DNA of 17,482 nucleotides from JANRKG01 sp033763635 (lineage in GTDB: Bacteria; Cyanobacteriota; Cyanobacteriia; GCF-001939115): contig JANRKG010000431.1 in NCBI GenBank assembly GCA_033763635.1, forward strand, positions 1 to 17,482, given 5' to 3'. This document shows, in pieces, positions 1-6,561 of this stretch. The notes beneath the pieces are model-generated. The model saw nothing but the letters and a program-made list of their open reading frames with translations, had not been told where the DNA came from and did no database searches. Position numbers and translations under genes: made by a program. Positions within the stretch are counted from its first letter, which is position 1. Every line of letters begins with the position of its first letter.

Positions 1-2
1 CC

Positions 3-116
3 ATTTCCGATGTTGCCATTCGTCATATTAAGGAGGAGGGCACCTATCCGCTGGGATTGCAACTGAATGCAATCGCGAAAGCAATCTCCGACTCCCTCAA
101 ACCCGATGCATCCTAA
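3..116 (+). CDS. C-terminal 37 residues of an unrecognised protein (5' truncated)
   Basis: An open frame enters from the left edge and ends at TAA 114-116. The visible tail is mixed-charge and helical in character, beginning ISDVAIRHIKEEG and ending KPDAS. I do not recognise the family from this fragment. Its stop lies only 4 bases before the preferred folK start at 121, so the two genes are probably co-transcribed and translationally coupled. That tight junction is the main reason to believe this frame is real; the fragment alone carries little evidence of function. Confidence 0.6.
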   Translation: MSDVAIRHIKEEGTYPLGLQLNAIAKAISDSLKPDAS

Positions 117-120
117 TGAT

Positions 121-603
121 ATGAAGAGTGCGATCGCCTTAGGCAGCAACCTGGGAGATTCCAGGGCGGCGTTGAAAGGGGCATTGGAGCAACTGGGTCA
201 AACAGCGGGGATCACCGTTACTCAATACTCCCGCTGGTATCAGACCCCTCCCGTAGGTCCACCCCAACCGGACTACCTGAATGGTTGCGCCCTACTGCAA
301 GTCACCCTGTCTCCCCGGCAACTGCTAGAAACCTTGTTGCAGGTTGAAGTCCGATTTGGACGGGTGCGGCGGGAGCGAAACGGGCCTCGGACGCTGGACC
401 TCGATCTCCTGCTGTTTGAAGATCTAGTCCTGGATACGCCCTTTTTACAAATCCCCCATCCCCGAATGAACGATCGCGCCTTTGTGCTAATCCCCCTGGC
501 AGAAATTGCCCCCGATTGGGTTGAACCTGTGACGGGGAAAACGATCGCAGCCCTGGCGCAGCGAGTTGATGGAACGGGGATCAACCCGGTGGAGAAAGCC
601 TGA
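121..603 (+). CDS. folK: 2-amino-4-hydroxy-6-hydroxymethyldihydropteridine pyrophosphokinase (HPPK)
   Basis: HPPK transfers pyrophosphate from ATP to 6-hydroxymethyl-7,8-dihydropterin, the step before dihydropteroate synthase in cytosolic folate synthesis. The 160-residue product has the family hallmarks in order: an N-terminal AIALGSNLGD strand-loop, the RWYQTPPVG...PDYLNG pterin-binding segment, the RERNGPRTLDLDLLLFED ATP/Mg site (with the two Asp of the DLDLLL motif) and a C-terminal IPHPRMNDRAFVLIPLAEI signature. I chose ATG 121 because the conserved fold begins immediately after it. An in-frame ATG at 67 would add 18 non-conserved residues and overlap the upstream gene. No clear Shine-Dalgarno precedes 121, and coupling to the upstream stop at 116 is likely. 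The length is normal for a monofunctional HPPK. Confidence 0.95.
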   Translation: MKSAIALGSNLGDSRAALKGALEQLGQTAGITVTQYSRWYQTPPVGPPQPDYLNGCALLQVTLSPRQLLETLLQVEVRFGRVRRERNGPRTLDLDLLLFEDLVLDTPFLQIPHPRMNDRAFVLIPLAEIAPDWVEPVTGKTIAALAQRVDGTGINPVEKA

Positions 604-689
604 AGAGAAATTTTCTGATTTCAAGAACTTGCAAGGCTAACCTTACGCTACACTCAGAATTCAGATGTACTTCCCACCTATCTGATTTT

Positions 690-1235
690 ATGCCTCTGGG
701 TTCTGATCCCCCCCAACTTCTAAAAAAACGCCTGTTCTATGAAGGCCGCAAGTTCAACTTTGAAGTGAATCGGTTACGATTACCCAACAAAGCAGAGGGA
801 GATTGGGAATGTGTGCGCCATCCCGGTGGGGCACTAGCCGTTCCCGTCACCCCATCGGGTGAACTGGTCTTAGTACGGCAGTATCGGTTTAGTGTAAAAG
901 GCCGGATTTTAGAATTTCCGGCGGGCACCGTTGAACCAAACGAAACCCCTGAAGCCACCATTCGCCGAGAGATTGAAGAGGAAACAGGCTATCGGGCAGC
1001 AACCTGGCGGAAGTTGGGTGAAATCGTTCTGGCTCCTGGGTATTCCGATGAAATCATCTATGCGTTTCTGGCAACGGATTTAGAAAAGTTGGAAACTCCT
1101 CCCAATCAGGATGAGGACGAGGACATTGAAACTGTCTTGATGACTCCTCAAGCATTGGAAAAAGCCATTCTTGAGGGCGATCCGGTGGATGCCAAGTCGA
1201 TTTCCAGTTTCTTCCTGGCAAGACCTTTTCTGTAG
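690..1235 (+). CDS. Nudix hydrolase, ADP-ribose pyrophosphatase type
   Basis: A 181-residue Nudix protein, most like ADP-ribose pyrophosphatases, which split ADP-ribose to AMP and ribose 5-phosphate. The complete Nudix box GX5EX7REUXEEXGU runs from G79 to Y101, with R93-E94 and E97-E98 as the metal-binding core. A proline (P116, in LAPGYSDE) lies 15 residues after the box, a position associated with ADP-ribose specificity. The N-terminal part (GGALAVPV, LVLVRQYRFSV) matches the dimerisation strands of this subgroup. The gene lies 86 bp after folK and 25 bp before the photolyase gene on the same strand. The exact substrate is inferred; a broader nucleoside-diphosphate sugar hydrolase is possible. 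Confidence 0.88.
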   Translation: MPLGSDPPQLLKKRLFYEGRKFNFEVNRLRLPNKAEGDWECVRHPGGALAVPVTPSGELVLVRQYRFSVKGRILEFPAGTVEPNETPEATIRREIEEETGYRAATWRKLGEIVLAPGYSDEIIYAFLATDLEKLETPPNQDEDEDIETVLMTPQALEKAILEGDPVDAKSISSFFLARPFL

Positions 1236-1260
1236 CAAGTTTTGACCCGAAAGAGTAACC

Positions 1261-2706
1261 ATGTCCGATCTGATCCTGTTCTGGCATCGCCGTGACCTGC
1301 GACTCTCTGACAATGAAGGACTGGCAGCCGCCCAATCGCAAACTGCACAGGTCGTCGGTGTATTTTGCCTTGACCCTAATATTCTGCAACGGGATGATGT
1401 GGCTCCGGCCCGTGTTACCTATCTAATCGGTAGCTTGCAGGTATTGCAGCAGCGCTATCTCCAGGCTGGAAGTCAATTGCTGATTCTCCAGGGCGATCCC
1501 AAAACTGCGATTCCGGCGTTGGCGACCGCGCTGCATGCAAAAGCCGTGTTCTGGAATTGGGACGTGGAACCCTATGCACGGGAACGCGATCGTACTGTTC
1601 TAACAGCATTACATCAAGTGGGCATTCGCGGGCAGGGCTTCTGGTCCCAACTCATGCACGCACCAGAAACCATCCAGACAGGCTCAGGCTCACCCTACAC
1701 CGTCTATTCACCGTTTTGGCGCAATTGGAGCAGTAAACCAAAAGATGCTCCTGTTTCTTGCGTTGCGAATCTTGCAGGGTTGACGGAAGCCGACCAAGAG
1801 TTGGCGAACCAGGGCGGGGCGATCGCACTCCCGACTGCGAAAGACTTGGGCTTTCAATGGGACAATCCCCTCATGCTGGAACCGGGGGAAATTGTAGCCC
1901 AGGAGCGGCTGGAAGAATTTTGTGAAGATGCCCTGGTGAAATATCAGGAGGAGCGCAATTTTCCGGCCCATCCCGGTACATCCCTGCTGAGTGCTGCCCT
2001 CAAGTTCGGGACGATCGGAGTTCGTACCGTTTGGGCCAAAACAGAAGAAGTGATGGAGCAGTGTCGTAGTGATGAAGCACGGGCAGGCATCCAGACCTGG
2101 CGGCAAGAACTGGCATGGCGTGAATTTTATCAACATGTGATGTATTTCTTCCCCGAATTAGCAGATGGGGCTTATCGTCAGCCCTTCAAATCCTTTCCCT
2201 GGGAAAATAACGAAGCGTATTTTCTAGCCTGGTGTGAAGGCCGCACGGGATACCCGATCGTAGATGCAGCGATGCGACAGATGAATGAAACGGCCTGGAT
2301 GCACAATCGGTGTCGTATGATTGTCGCCAGTTTCCTGACCAAGGATCTGCTGATTAGTCCCCAGTTAGGGGAGAAATACTTTATGCAAAAGCTCTATGAC
2401 GGCGACCTCTCTGCCAATAATGGCGGCTGGCAGTGGAGTGCTTCCAGCGGGATGGACCCAAAGCCCATTCGCATTTTTAATCCTGCCAGTCAAGCGAAAA
2501 AGTTTGATCCCGAAGCAGAGTATATTCGCACCTGGCTCCCGGAACTGCGGAGCCTGGACACGCAAGATCTGGTGACGGGGGAAATTTCGCCTCTGGATCG
2601 ATCGCGATGTGACTACCCAGCGCCGATCGTTGATCACAAAAAACAGCAACGGATCTTTAAGGAACGCTATCAGCAGCAAAAGGCGGAATCTAAGGATATT
2701 AACTGA
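1261..2706 (+). CDS. phrA: Deoxyribodipyrimidine (CPD) photolyase, 8-HDF type
   Basis: A light-driven flavoenzyme that splits cyclobutane pyrimidine dimers in DNA. The 481 residues comprise an N-terminal photolyase/antenna domain (about 1-200, opening LILFWHRRDLRLSDNEGL) and a C-terminal FAD domain. The latter carries GYPIVDAAMRQ (330-340), WMHNRCRMIVASF (346-358), DGDLSANNGGWQW (380-392) and MDPKPIRIFNP (398-408). As I remember it, the Synechococcus (Anacystis) enzyme, which uses 8-hydroxy-5-deazaflavin as antenna, is collinear with this one. Oddity: of the flavin-reducing tryptophan triad, W314 and W390 are present. Position 367, where the middle tryptophan is expected, reads proline (codons ATT AGT CCC CAG, I-S-P-Q). 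It is closely spaced after the Nudix gene and probably shares its transcript. Confidence 0.95.
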   Translation: MSDLILFWHRRDLRLSDNEGLAAAQSQTAQVVGVFCLDPNILQRDDVAPARVTYLIGSLQVLQQRYLQAGSQLLILQGDPKTAIPALATALHAKAVFWNWDVEPYARERDRTVLTALHQVGIRGQGFWSQLMHAPETIQTGSGSPYTVYSPFWRNWSSKPKDAPVSCVANLAGLTEADQELANQGGAIALPTAKDLGFQWDNPLMLEPGEIVAQERLEEFCEDALVKYQEERNFPAHPGTSLLSAALKFGTIGVRTVWAKTEEVMEQCRSDEARAGIQTWRQELAWREFYQHVMYFFPELADGAYRQPFKSFPWENNEAYFLAWCEGRTGYPIVDAAMRQMNETAWMHNRCRMIVASFLTKDLLISPQLGEKYFMQKLYDGDLSANNGGWQWSASSGMDPKPIRIFNPASQAKKFDPEAEYIRTWLPELRSLDTQDLVTGEISPLDRSRCDYPAPIVDHKKQQRIFKERYQQQKAESKDIN

Positions 2707-2756
2707 CAATTGTTGTTCTAAGGATTTCCAGAAAAGAGTTTACCTGTGGGTTGCCC

Positions 2757-2800
2757 TTCGACTCCGCTCAGGGAGCGGGTGCTGGTTGAGCAAAGCCGAA
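2757..2800. repeat. Dispersed hairpin-forming intergenic repeat
   Basis: The left arm TTCGACTCCGCTCA (2757-2770) and right arm TGAGCAAAGCCGAA (2787-2800) form an imperfect inverted repeat. Eleven of 14 positions match the complement and a further one or more can wobble-pair, around a 16-base loop. The wording (CTTCGACTCCGCTCAGGG...TGAGC-AA-GCCGAA) resembles a dispersed intergenic repeat I have met in several cyanobacterial genomes. It sits just after the photolyase stop and before the convergent TPR gene, so it may also act as a 3' transcript structure for either. Confidence 0.6.
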
Positions 2801-2855
2801 AACTAGGGAATCCTGATTGTTGATCGAAGCCAAAGCACGATTTTCGAGAAAACAA

Positions 2856-3320
2856 TCAATCGGGAAATAAGCTGGGGCAGAGGGTCATGAATTGGCTACC
2901 CGTCGCGGGTTGTTTTGTTTGGATGCACACTGCCTGACGGATTCTCACTTTTGCATAGTAATCGTTAGGCCGATCCCGAAGCGCTCTGCGGTAGTTCAGG
3001 ATGGCCAGAGGGTAATCCCCATCAAAGTAAGCTCGATCGGCTTTACGGATATGGGCCACATATTTAGGAAATGTTTTCTCTAAGCGTTGTAATCGCTCTT
3101 CCAACAACTCACTGACCCCCTGATTGATCGCTGGGTCATTGGGTCGTTCTCGATTGGCCCGACCATAATTCTGCAAAGCTGTTTCAAAATCTCCCCGACG
3201 ACGGGCCTGTTCCGCCAATTGAAACCAGCGATCGTAGGAGTCTGGCCCTTGTGCAAGGGCAATGCTCGTTAGAAGCCCTATCAGAACTCCGGACAGAGCC
3301 GTAATGAGCCATCGTTTCAT
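2856..3320 (-). CDS. Secreted tetratricopeptide-repeat protein, function unknown
   Basis: A 154-residue protein with a typical Sec signal peptide. Basic MKRW is followed by a hydrophobic stretch (residues 5-22) and a likely cleavage after ALA (about residue 23), so it should be exported to the periplasm or thylakoid lumen. The mature part contains two TPR-like helix pairs. One is at about 29-62 (WFQLAEQARRRGDFETALQNY, ending NRERPND) and one at about 88-121 (ADRAYFDGDYPLAILNYRRAL, ending RDRPND). TPRs mediate protein-protein contacts. No enzymatic motif is visible and no partner can be named. Two Cys (132, 148) occur late in the protein. It is divergent from msrB across a 100-bp gap that must hold both promoters. 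Start ATG 3320 is set by the signal peptide. Confidence 0.8.
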   Translation of the reverse strand: MKRWLITALSGVLIGLLTSIALAQGPDSYDRWFQLAEQARRRGDFETALQNYGRANRERPNDPAINQGVSELLEERLQRLEKTFPKYVAHIRKADRAYFDGDYPLAILNYRRALRDRPNDYYAKVRIRQAVCIQTKQPATGSQFMTLCPSLFPD

Positions 3321-3420
3321 GGGAGTTGTAGACCAAACCGACTTCCTGCTTCCCAGTTTATTATTAAGGCAAAGGAGCAGAATAGGTGTTTAAATTTACA
3401 ACGATTCTGAGGAAGCAGAC

Positions 3421-3822
3421 ATGGTTGAAAAGGTGAAAAAGACTGAGGCGGAATGGAAGCAACTACTAACACCAGAACAGTTTCAAGTGACCCGTAAAAA
3501 GGGAACAGAACGAGCTTTTACAGGCGCTTACCATAACAATAAAGACCAGGGAATTTATAAGTGTGTCTGTTGTGGCACAGAGTTATTTCTTTCAGATACA
3601 AAATTTGAGTCGGGTACAGGGTGGCCCAGTTTTTGGCAACCCATTCAGGAAGACAATATTCGTCTGGAAGTGGATAATAGCTGGCTGATGCAACGGGTAG
3701 AAGTGCTTTGCGCTGTTTGCGATGCCCATCTCGGTCACGTCTTTGGGGATGGTCCTGCACCGACAGGTCAGCGGTATTGCATGAACTCAGCCGCCCTGAG
3801 CTTTGAAAAATCTGAAGAATGA
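3421..3822 (+). CDS. msrB: Peptide-methionine (R)-S-oxide reductase
   Basis: MsrB reduces methionine-R-sulfoxide in oxidised proteins and is a cytosolic repair enzyme. The 133 residues show the zinc site (C48-V-C-C51 and C97-A-V-C100), the substrate loop GTGWPSFWQP (65-74), HLGHVFGDGP (103-112) and the catalytic cysteine C120 in RYCMNSAAL. Many MsrBs have Cys in GCGWPSF as the resolving cysteine; here it is Thr66. Recycling of the sulfenic acid may therefore use another cysteine (for example C50) or direct reduction. GAGGAAG lies at a good distance before ATG 3421. Length and ending (ALSFEK) are normal for a stand-alone MsrB. Confidence 0.95.
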   Translation: MVEKVKKTEAEWKQLLTPEQFQVTRKKGTERAFTGAYHNNKDQGIYKCVCCGTELFLSDTKFESGTGWPSFWQPIQEDNIRLEVDNSWLMQRVEVLCAVCDAHLGHVFGDGPAPTGQRYCMNSAALSFEKSEE

Positions 3823-3830
3823 TCGAGAGA

Positions 3831-3864
3831 GCATAGAGGCGTTTCCCTCGAAACGTCTCTATGC
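3831..3864. terminator. 15-bp hairpin between convergent msrB and DUF2811 genes
   Basis: Arms 3831-3845 and 3850-3864 pair over 15 positions with one G-T wobble and a CCTC loop. It lies 8 bp after the msrB stop and 7 bp before the end of the opposite-strand gene. The location and strength suggest a bidirectional transcription end or a 3' RNA stabiliser. Neither side has a clear T-run, so it is not a textbook intrinsic terminator. Confidence 0.6.
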
Positions 3865-3871
3865 CAACCGA

Positions 3872-4078
3872 TTAGGCAACGTTCGCCGATCGCTTGAACA
3901 GGCTATCCAGGTAGATCCGAGCGGCCTGACGATCGTTGCGATTTTGCAGCAGGAAGAGAGACAGGGCCGCCGTGAGTAAGCGGTCCTGGTCCCAATCGGG
4001 ATGGCTTTCCAGGTAGGTGAGCAGAGAATCGTGAAGGGCTTCGGGAATTTCGACAAGAATGCTGACAGTTGGGTTCAT
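3872..4078 (-). CDS. DUF2811 small protein, ribbon-helix-helix-like
   Basis: A 68-residue protein whose sequence (VSILVEIPEALHDSLLTYLE, then HPDWDQDRLLTAALSLFLLQ) matches my memory of the cyanobacterial DUF2811 family. A short N-terminal strand followed by two amphipathic helices resembles a ribbon-helix-helix fold such as that of CopG/MetJ-type DNA-binding proteins. The biochemical role is not known to me, and DNA binding is inference from the fold. It starts at ATG 4078 next to the long gene-free region that carries the DnaA-box array, and it ends against the hairpin shared with msrB. If its promoter lies in the gene-free region, transcription runs away from the box array. Confidence 0.82.
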   Translation of the reverse strand: MNPTVSILVEIPEALHDSLLTYLESHPDWDQDRLLTAALSLFLLQNRNDRQAARIYLDSLFKRSANVA

Positions 4079-4420
4079 AACAATCCTTCGGTTTCAGTGG
4101 CAATGAATTAAACAAAGCAACTCTGATAAGTTTCTCGCTGCAAGATAGATCAATCTTGAATTGGGTTAAGCCCGATTTACTTTCCCTGCCAATGGGAGTG
4201 AAAGGGTTCCAGATGTATTTGATCGAGGCTACTTGCCAGCATAGGAAAAAGAAACAGAGGCAGAAATTGCACTGAAGTTTGAATGTTGCACAATTATCCT
4301 TTTTGCGGGGAAACTCACGCATGGGGGCAATGGCTTTGCAACATTTATCTTTCCAGGTCGCCTCATTGTGCGGCAGATTAAAGGGTGTGTCAAGGCTAAG
4401 AAATGTAACAGCAAATCTGC

Positions 4421-4489
4421 ATAAAAAATTTTTAAACCGACAAATAAGGCTTTGAGAACTATTTTTGTTGCATAACTTAATATAAACTC
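4421..4489. other. AT-rich segment, candidate DNA unwinding element
   Basis: The 16 bases at 4421-4436 are all A or T. A second A/T-rich run (ACTATTTTTGTTGCATAACT and onward) spans 4457-4489. This is much richer in A/T than the roughly balanced composition of the window. It sits about 65 bp before the first DnaA-box-like nonamer, the relative arrangement seen in bacterial origins. It could alternatively be a promoter-proximal A/T tract. Confidence 0.4.
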
Positions 4490-4554
4490 AGTACGGAAGG
4501 GGAATCCGTAGAAAAAAGTGCGATCGGCGTAAAGCCTCAATCCTTCGTTCAACC

Positions 4555-4628
4555 TGTGGAAAAACTCCCGGTAGCTTGTGGAAGACCTGTGGAAAAAACA
4601 GCTTTTTCTGTGGAAGACCTGTGGAGAG
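4555..4628. promoter_or_regulatory. Array of five same-direction DnaA-box-like nonamers
   Basis: Nonamers lie at 4555 (TGTGGAAAA), 4577 (TGTGGAAGA), 4588 (TGTGGAAAA), 4609 (TGTGGAAGA) and 4620 (TGTGGAGAG). The first and third are exact complements of TTTTCCACA, the form of DnaA box known from cyanobacterial origins. Start-to-start distances are 22, 11, 21 and 11 bp, close to whole helical turns, so all boxes face the same side of the helix. A 17-bp segment (4577-4593) is repeated exactly at 4609-4625, suggesting the array grew by a 32-bp duplication. It lies in non-coding DNA just past the stop of the MFS gene. Confidence 0.6.
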
Positions 4629-4639
4629 ACGGCGAAAAA

Positions 4640-4674
4640 CTAGAAAGAAAAATAACTTTTGTAAATTTTTCTAG
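4640..4674 (-). terminator. Possible terminator of the MFS transporter gene
   Basis: CTAGAAA (4640-4646) and TTTCTAG (4668-4674) form an A/T-rich inverted repeat overlapping the MFS stop codon. On the minus-strand transcript the hairpin is followed directly by five U and then CGCCGUC. The stem is weak (mostly A-U), so the call is tentative. Confidence 0.35.
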
Positions 4675-5870
4675 GACACATCCGAGGGATGAGATTGGGG
4701 AATTGCGTATTGGGCGCGAGTATTAATTGCCAGTAAAAGCACTAAAAATGTCAATCCCCCAGCCAGGTAGAGGGGGTAGCTGTAGGTTAAGGGGCGATCG
4801 GAGTGGACCACCATTCCCGCAATCACCGGACCTACGGCATTCGACACACTGAGGTAGGAAGAATTGAGACCCATCGCCATACCCTGATCCTCCGATCGGG
4901 CATTGAGCGAGATGAGCGTATTGACGATCGGTTGCACCAGGGGATTAAGAATGGAAAAGACAACACTAACGCCCACAAAGTAGGGCATACTCGCCCAGAG
5001 GGGCATCAGGATAAATGAGAAACTCCTCACCAAAAGGGCTGCAAAGAAAACTCGGTTCAGGCTAAATTTGCGGTTTAGGAAGGGCAAGACTTTTGCCTGC
5101 ATCACTAATCCCACGGTGCCGAACAGGATAAACATTAGCGTCAACGCCTGACTATTCTGGCCCAGAACGTACACAAAGTAGGGCTGGAAGGCGTAGGTGA
5201 AGATGGTAAACGTGGTGCCGATCAGGAAATTGATGATTAAGAGAATCCCAATCCGGGGCATAAACAGTCCTGTCACCAAATTGCCGAGGCCGATGTCAAA
5301 GAGGTTGTGAGGCTCTGGAGAGCGGCGAGGTAATGTTTCAGGAAGAAGGGCGATCGTCAGCACGAACGCAATCAGGGCAATCCCACTGGATGCGAGAAAC
5401 GAAGCTCCCAGAGAAATCTTCTGAGCCAACAAGCTAATGACGGGTCCCATTACAAACCCCAGCCCAAAAGCAGCCCCGAAAATGCCAAAGCCTTTCGCTC
5501 GATTGGCGGGATCAGTCACGTCAGAAATCACCGCTTGAGCAACCGAGGCATTTCCTCCCGTGATCCCATCCAGAAATCGAGCCGCAAACAGTACCCAGGC
5601 AAACGGGGCCAATCCGGCGATCAAGTTGGCGACAACGGTTCCTGCCAGACTGATGACGAGCAAGGGCTTTCGTCCGAAGCGATCGGCCAGTTTTCCGATG
5701 ACGGGAGTTGCAAAGAATTGAGCAACGGAATACGTCGCAAATAGAAGACTGGTCTGAAAATCGTTCAGACCAAACTGCCGACCATAGAGATAAATGGTCG
5801 GGATCAGAATTGTGAAGCTGAGGGAATTAATGAACGCAATGAGCGCGATAATCCAGAAGGTACGGCTCAT
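4671..5870 (-). CDS. Major facilitator superfamily transporter (TCR/Tet-like drug:H+ antiporter group)
   Basis: A 399-residue inner-membrane transporter with about 12 hydrophobic segments. The MFS motif A lies in the cytoplasmic 2-3 loop (residues 59-70, GKLADRFGRKPL). A motif-C-like Gly/Pro-rich stretch follows in helix 5 (IFGAAFGLGFVMGPVIS), typical of antiporters that export drugs or metabolites. ALFDGITGG-type spacing (FLDGITGGNASVAQAVISD) is shared with TetA-like proteins. The substrate cannot be read from sequence. The gene begins 3 bp after the ccmP stop, so it is almost certainly translated from the ccmP mRNA. That raises the question of whether it exports a metabolite linked to carbon fixation or is simply a passenger. 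It ends at TAG 4671, overlapping an inverted repeat. Confidence 0.88.
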   Translation of the reverse strand: MSRTFWIIALIAFINSLSFTILIPTIYLYGRQFGLNDFQTSLLFATYSVAQFFATPVIGKLADRFGRKPLLVISLAGTVVANLIAGLAPFAWVLFAARFLDGITGGNASVAQAVISDVTDPANRAKGFGIFGAAFGLGFVMGPVISLLAQKISLGASFLASSGIALIAFVLTIALLPETLPRRSPEPHNLFDIGLGNLVTGLFMPRIGILLIINFLIGTTFTIFTYAFQPYFVYVLGQNSQALTLMFILFGTVGLVMQAKVLPFLNRKFSLNRVFFAALLVRSFSFILMPLWASMPYFVGVSVVFSILNPLVQPIVNTLISLNARSEDQGMAMGLNSSYLSVSNAVGPVIAGMVVHSDRPLTYSYPLYLAGGLTFLVLLLAINTRAQYAIPQSHPSDVS

Positions 5871-5873
5871 GGG

Positions 5874-6515
5874 TTATTCTTTCCGTCCAGTCGCCTGGAT
5901 CGTTCGCCCCTTACTGTTCTCGATCGCCTCTAATGCCGCGCGGGATGCAGCCAAGATGTCCCGTTCTTCCCCGCCCAGATACAACCGTCCAAAACTGCCG
6001 ACTGCTGAAATTTGCAAGATATTAATCAATGCAGCTTTTTCCGCTTCGTTCGCCGCCAGGGCTGCATAAGTGGCGGGTTCTACTTCCAGCACATAGAGGG
6101 TTTGCCCAGATAGCAGCATATTTCCCGGTCTGGCCCGGTTGATCAGTTGGGTATGGTGGGGGTCAATGTTACGAATGATTTGACTGGACAGGACACGGGG
6201 CTTTAAACAATCCTGCGCCCGGACCCCCAATGAATCCAAGATTGCCCGTCCCGCTGCATGGACTTCCCCTTGATTGCTGGCGTGAATTTCCAGCAATCCA
6301 TAGAGGCGTTCTACAATTTGAACACCGGGGCGCACGACCGCAGCCTTCAAAGCCACATCTGTAATGCGATTGATCTCAATGCCGGGAGAAATCTCAATCC
6401 ACAAAGACGCATCGCCCGGAAGGGGCAAAAAGCCGGAGGAGACGGTGCCCAGGTAGGCAGCATGTTGAGCTTGCAGACTATCTAAATAAACGTAACTTCG
6501 AAGTTCGGTTCCCAA
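5874..6515 (-). CDS. ccmP: Carboxysome shell protein CcmP (tandem BMC domain)
   Basis: CcmP is a tandem bacterial-microcompartment-domain protein that forms stacked, gated pseudo-hexamers in the beta-carboxysome shell. It is thought to pass larger metabolites such as RuBP and 3-PGA. The 213 residues equal the Synechococcus protein in length. Two related halves are visible (about 1-100 and 105-205). The pore-gating pair E69-R70 sits in GVQIVERLYGL, and the second half has SFGRLYLGGEERD. Translation probably starts at TTG 6515: the protein then begins GTELRSYVYLDSLQAQH, which fits the family start, and no in-frame ATG lies upstream. GGAG lies about 12 bases before it, a rather long spacing. It is head to head with raf1 (46 bp between) and followed at once by the MFS gene. 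Confidence 0.92.
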   Translation of the reverse strand: MGTELRSYVYLDSLQAQHAAYLGTVSSGFLPLPGDASLWIEISPGIEINRITDVALKAAVVRPGVQIVERLYGLLEIHASNQGEVHAAGRAILDSLGVRAQDCLKPRVLSSQIIRNIDPHHTQLINRARPGNMLLSGQTLYVLEVEPATYAALAANEAEKAALINILQISAVGSFGRLYLGGEERDILAASRAALEAIENSKGRTIQATGRKE

Positions 6516-6561
6516 GGCTAAAATTAACTCCGGTGCGATCGTCCGCCTTAAGTATTAAAAC
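6516..6561. promoter_or_regulatory. 46-bp divergent region between ccmP and raf1
   Basis: All 46 bp separating the start codons must supply upstream signals for both genes, or the promoters extend into the opposing coding sequences. It contains a CGATCG core (6536-6541), the GGAG element serving ccmP, and the A/T-rich TTAAGTATTAAAAC immediately before the raf1 start. I see no well-spaced -35/-10 pair and no regulator-specific palindrome. Confidence 0.4.

Larger units (their letters stand above)
4079..4670. other. Gene-free 592-bp region (candidate replication-origin or DnaA-binding locus)
   Basis: No credible coding frame is visible on either strand. A 107-codon opposite-strand frame (4229-4552) is low-complexity aromatic and Leu rich with no family resemblance. 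The right half combines an AT-rich block (4421-4489) with a cluster of five DnaA-box-like nonamers (4555-4628). The left half (4079-4400) should hold the promoter of the DUF2811 gene; I see nothing else distinctive in it. Confidence 0.6.

Noticed and set aside
67..120. Longer start for folK at ATG 67
   Set aside because: Adds 18 non-conserved residues and overlaps the upstream reading frame that ends at 116; the conserved fold begins right after ATG 121.
4229..4552. 107-codon minus-strand frame in the gene-free region
   Set aside because: Composition is Leu/Phe/Ser rich without domain character, no ribosome-binding site, and it runs through the A/T-rich segment next to the DnaA-box array.
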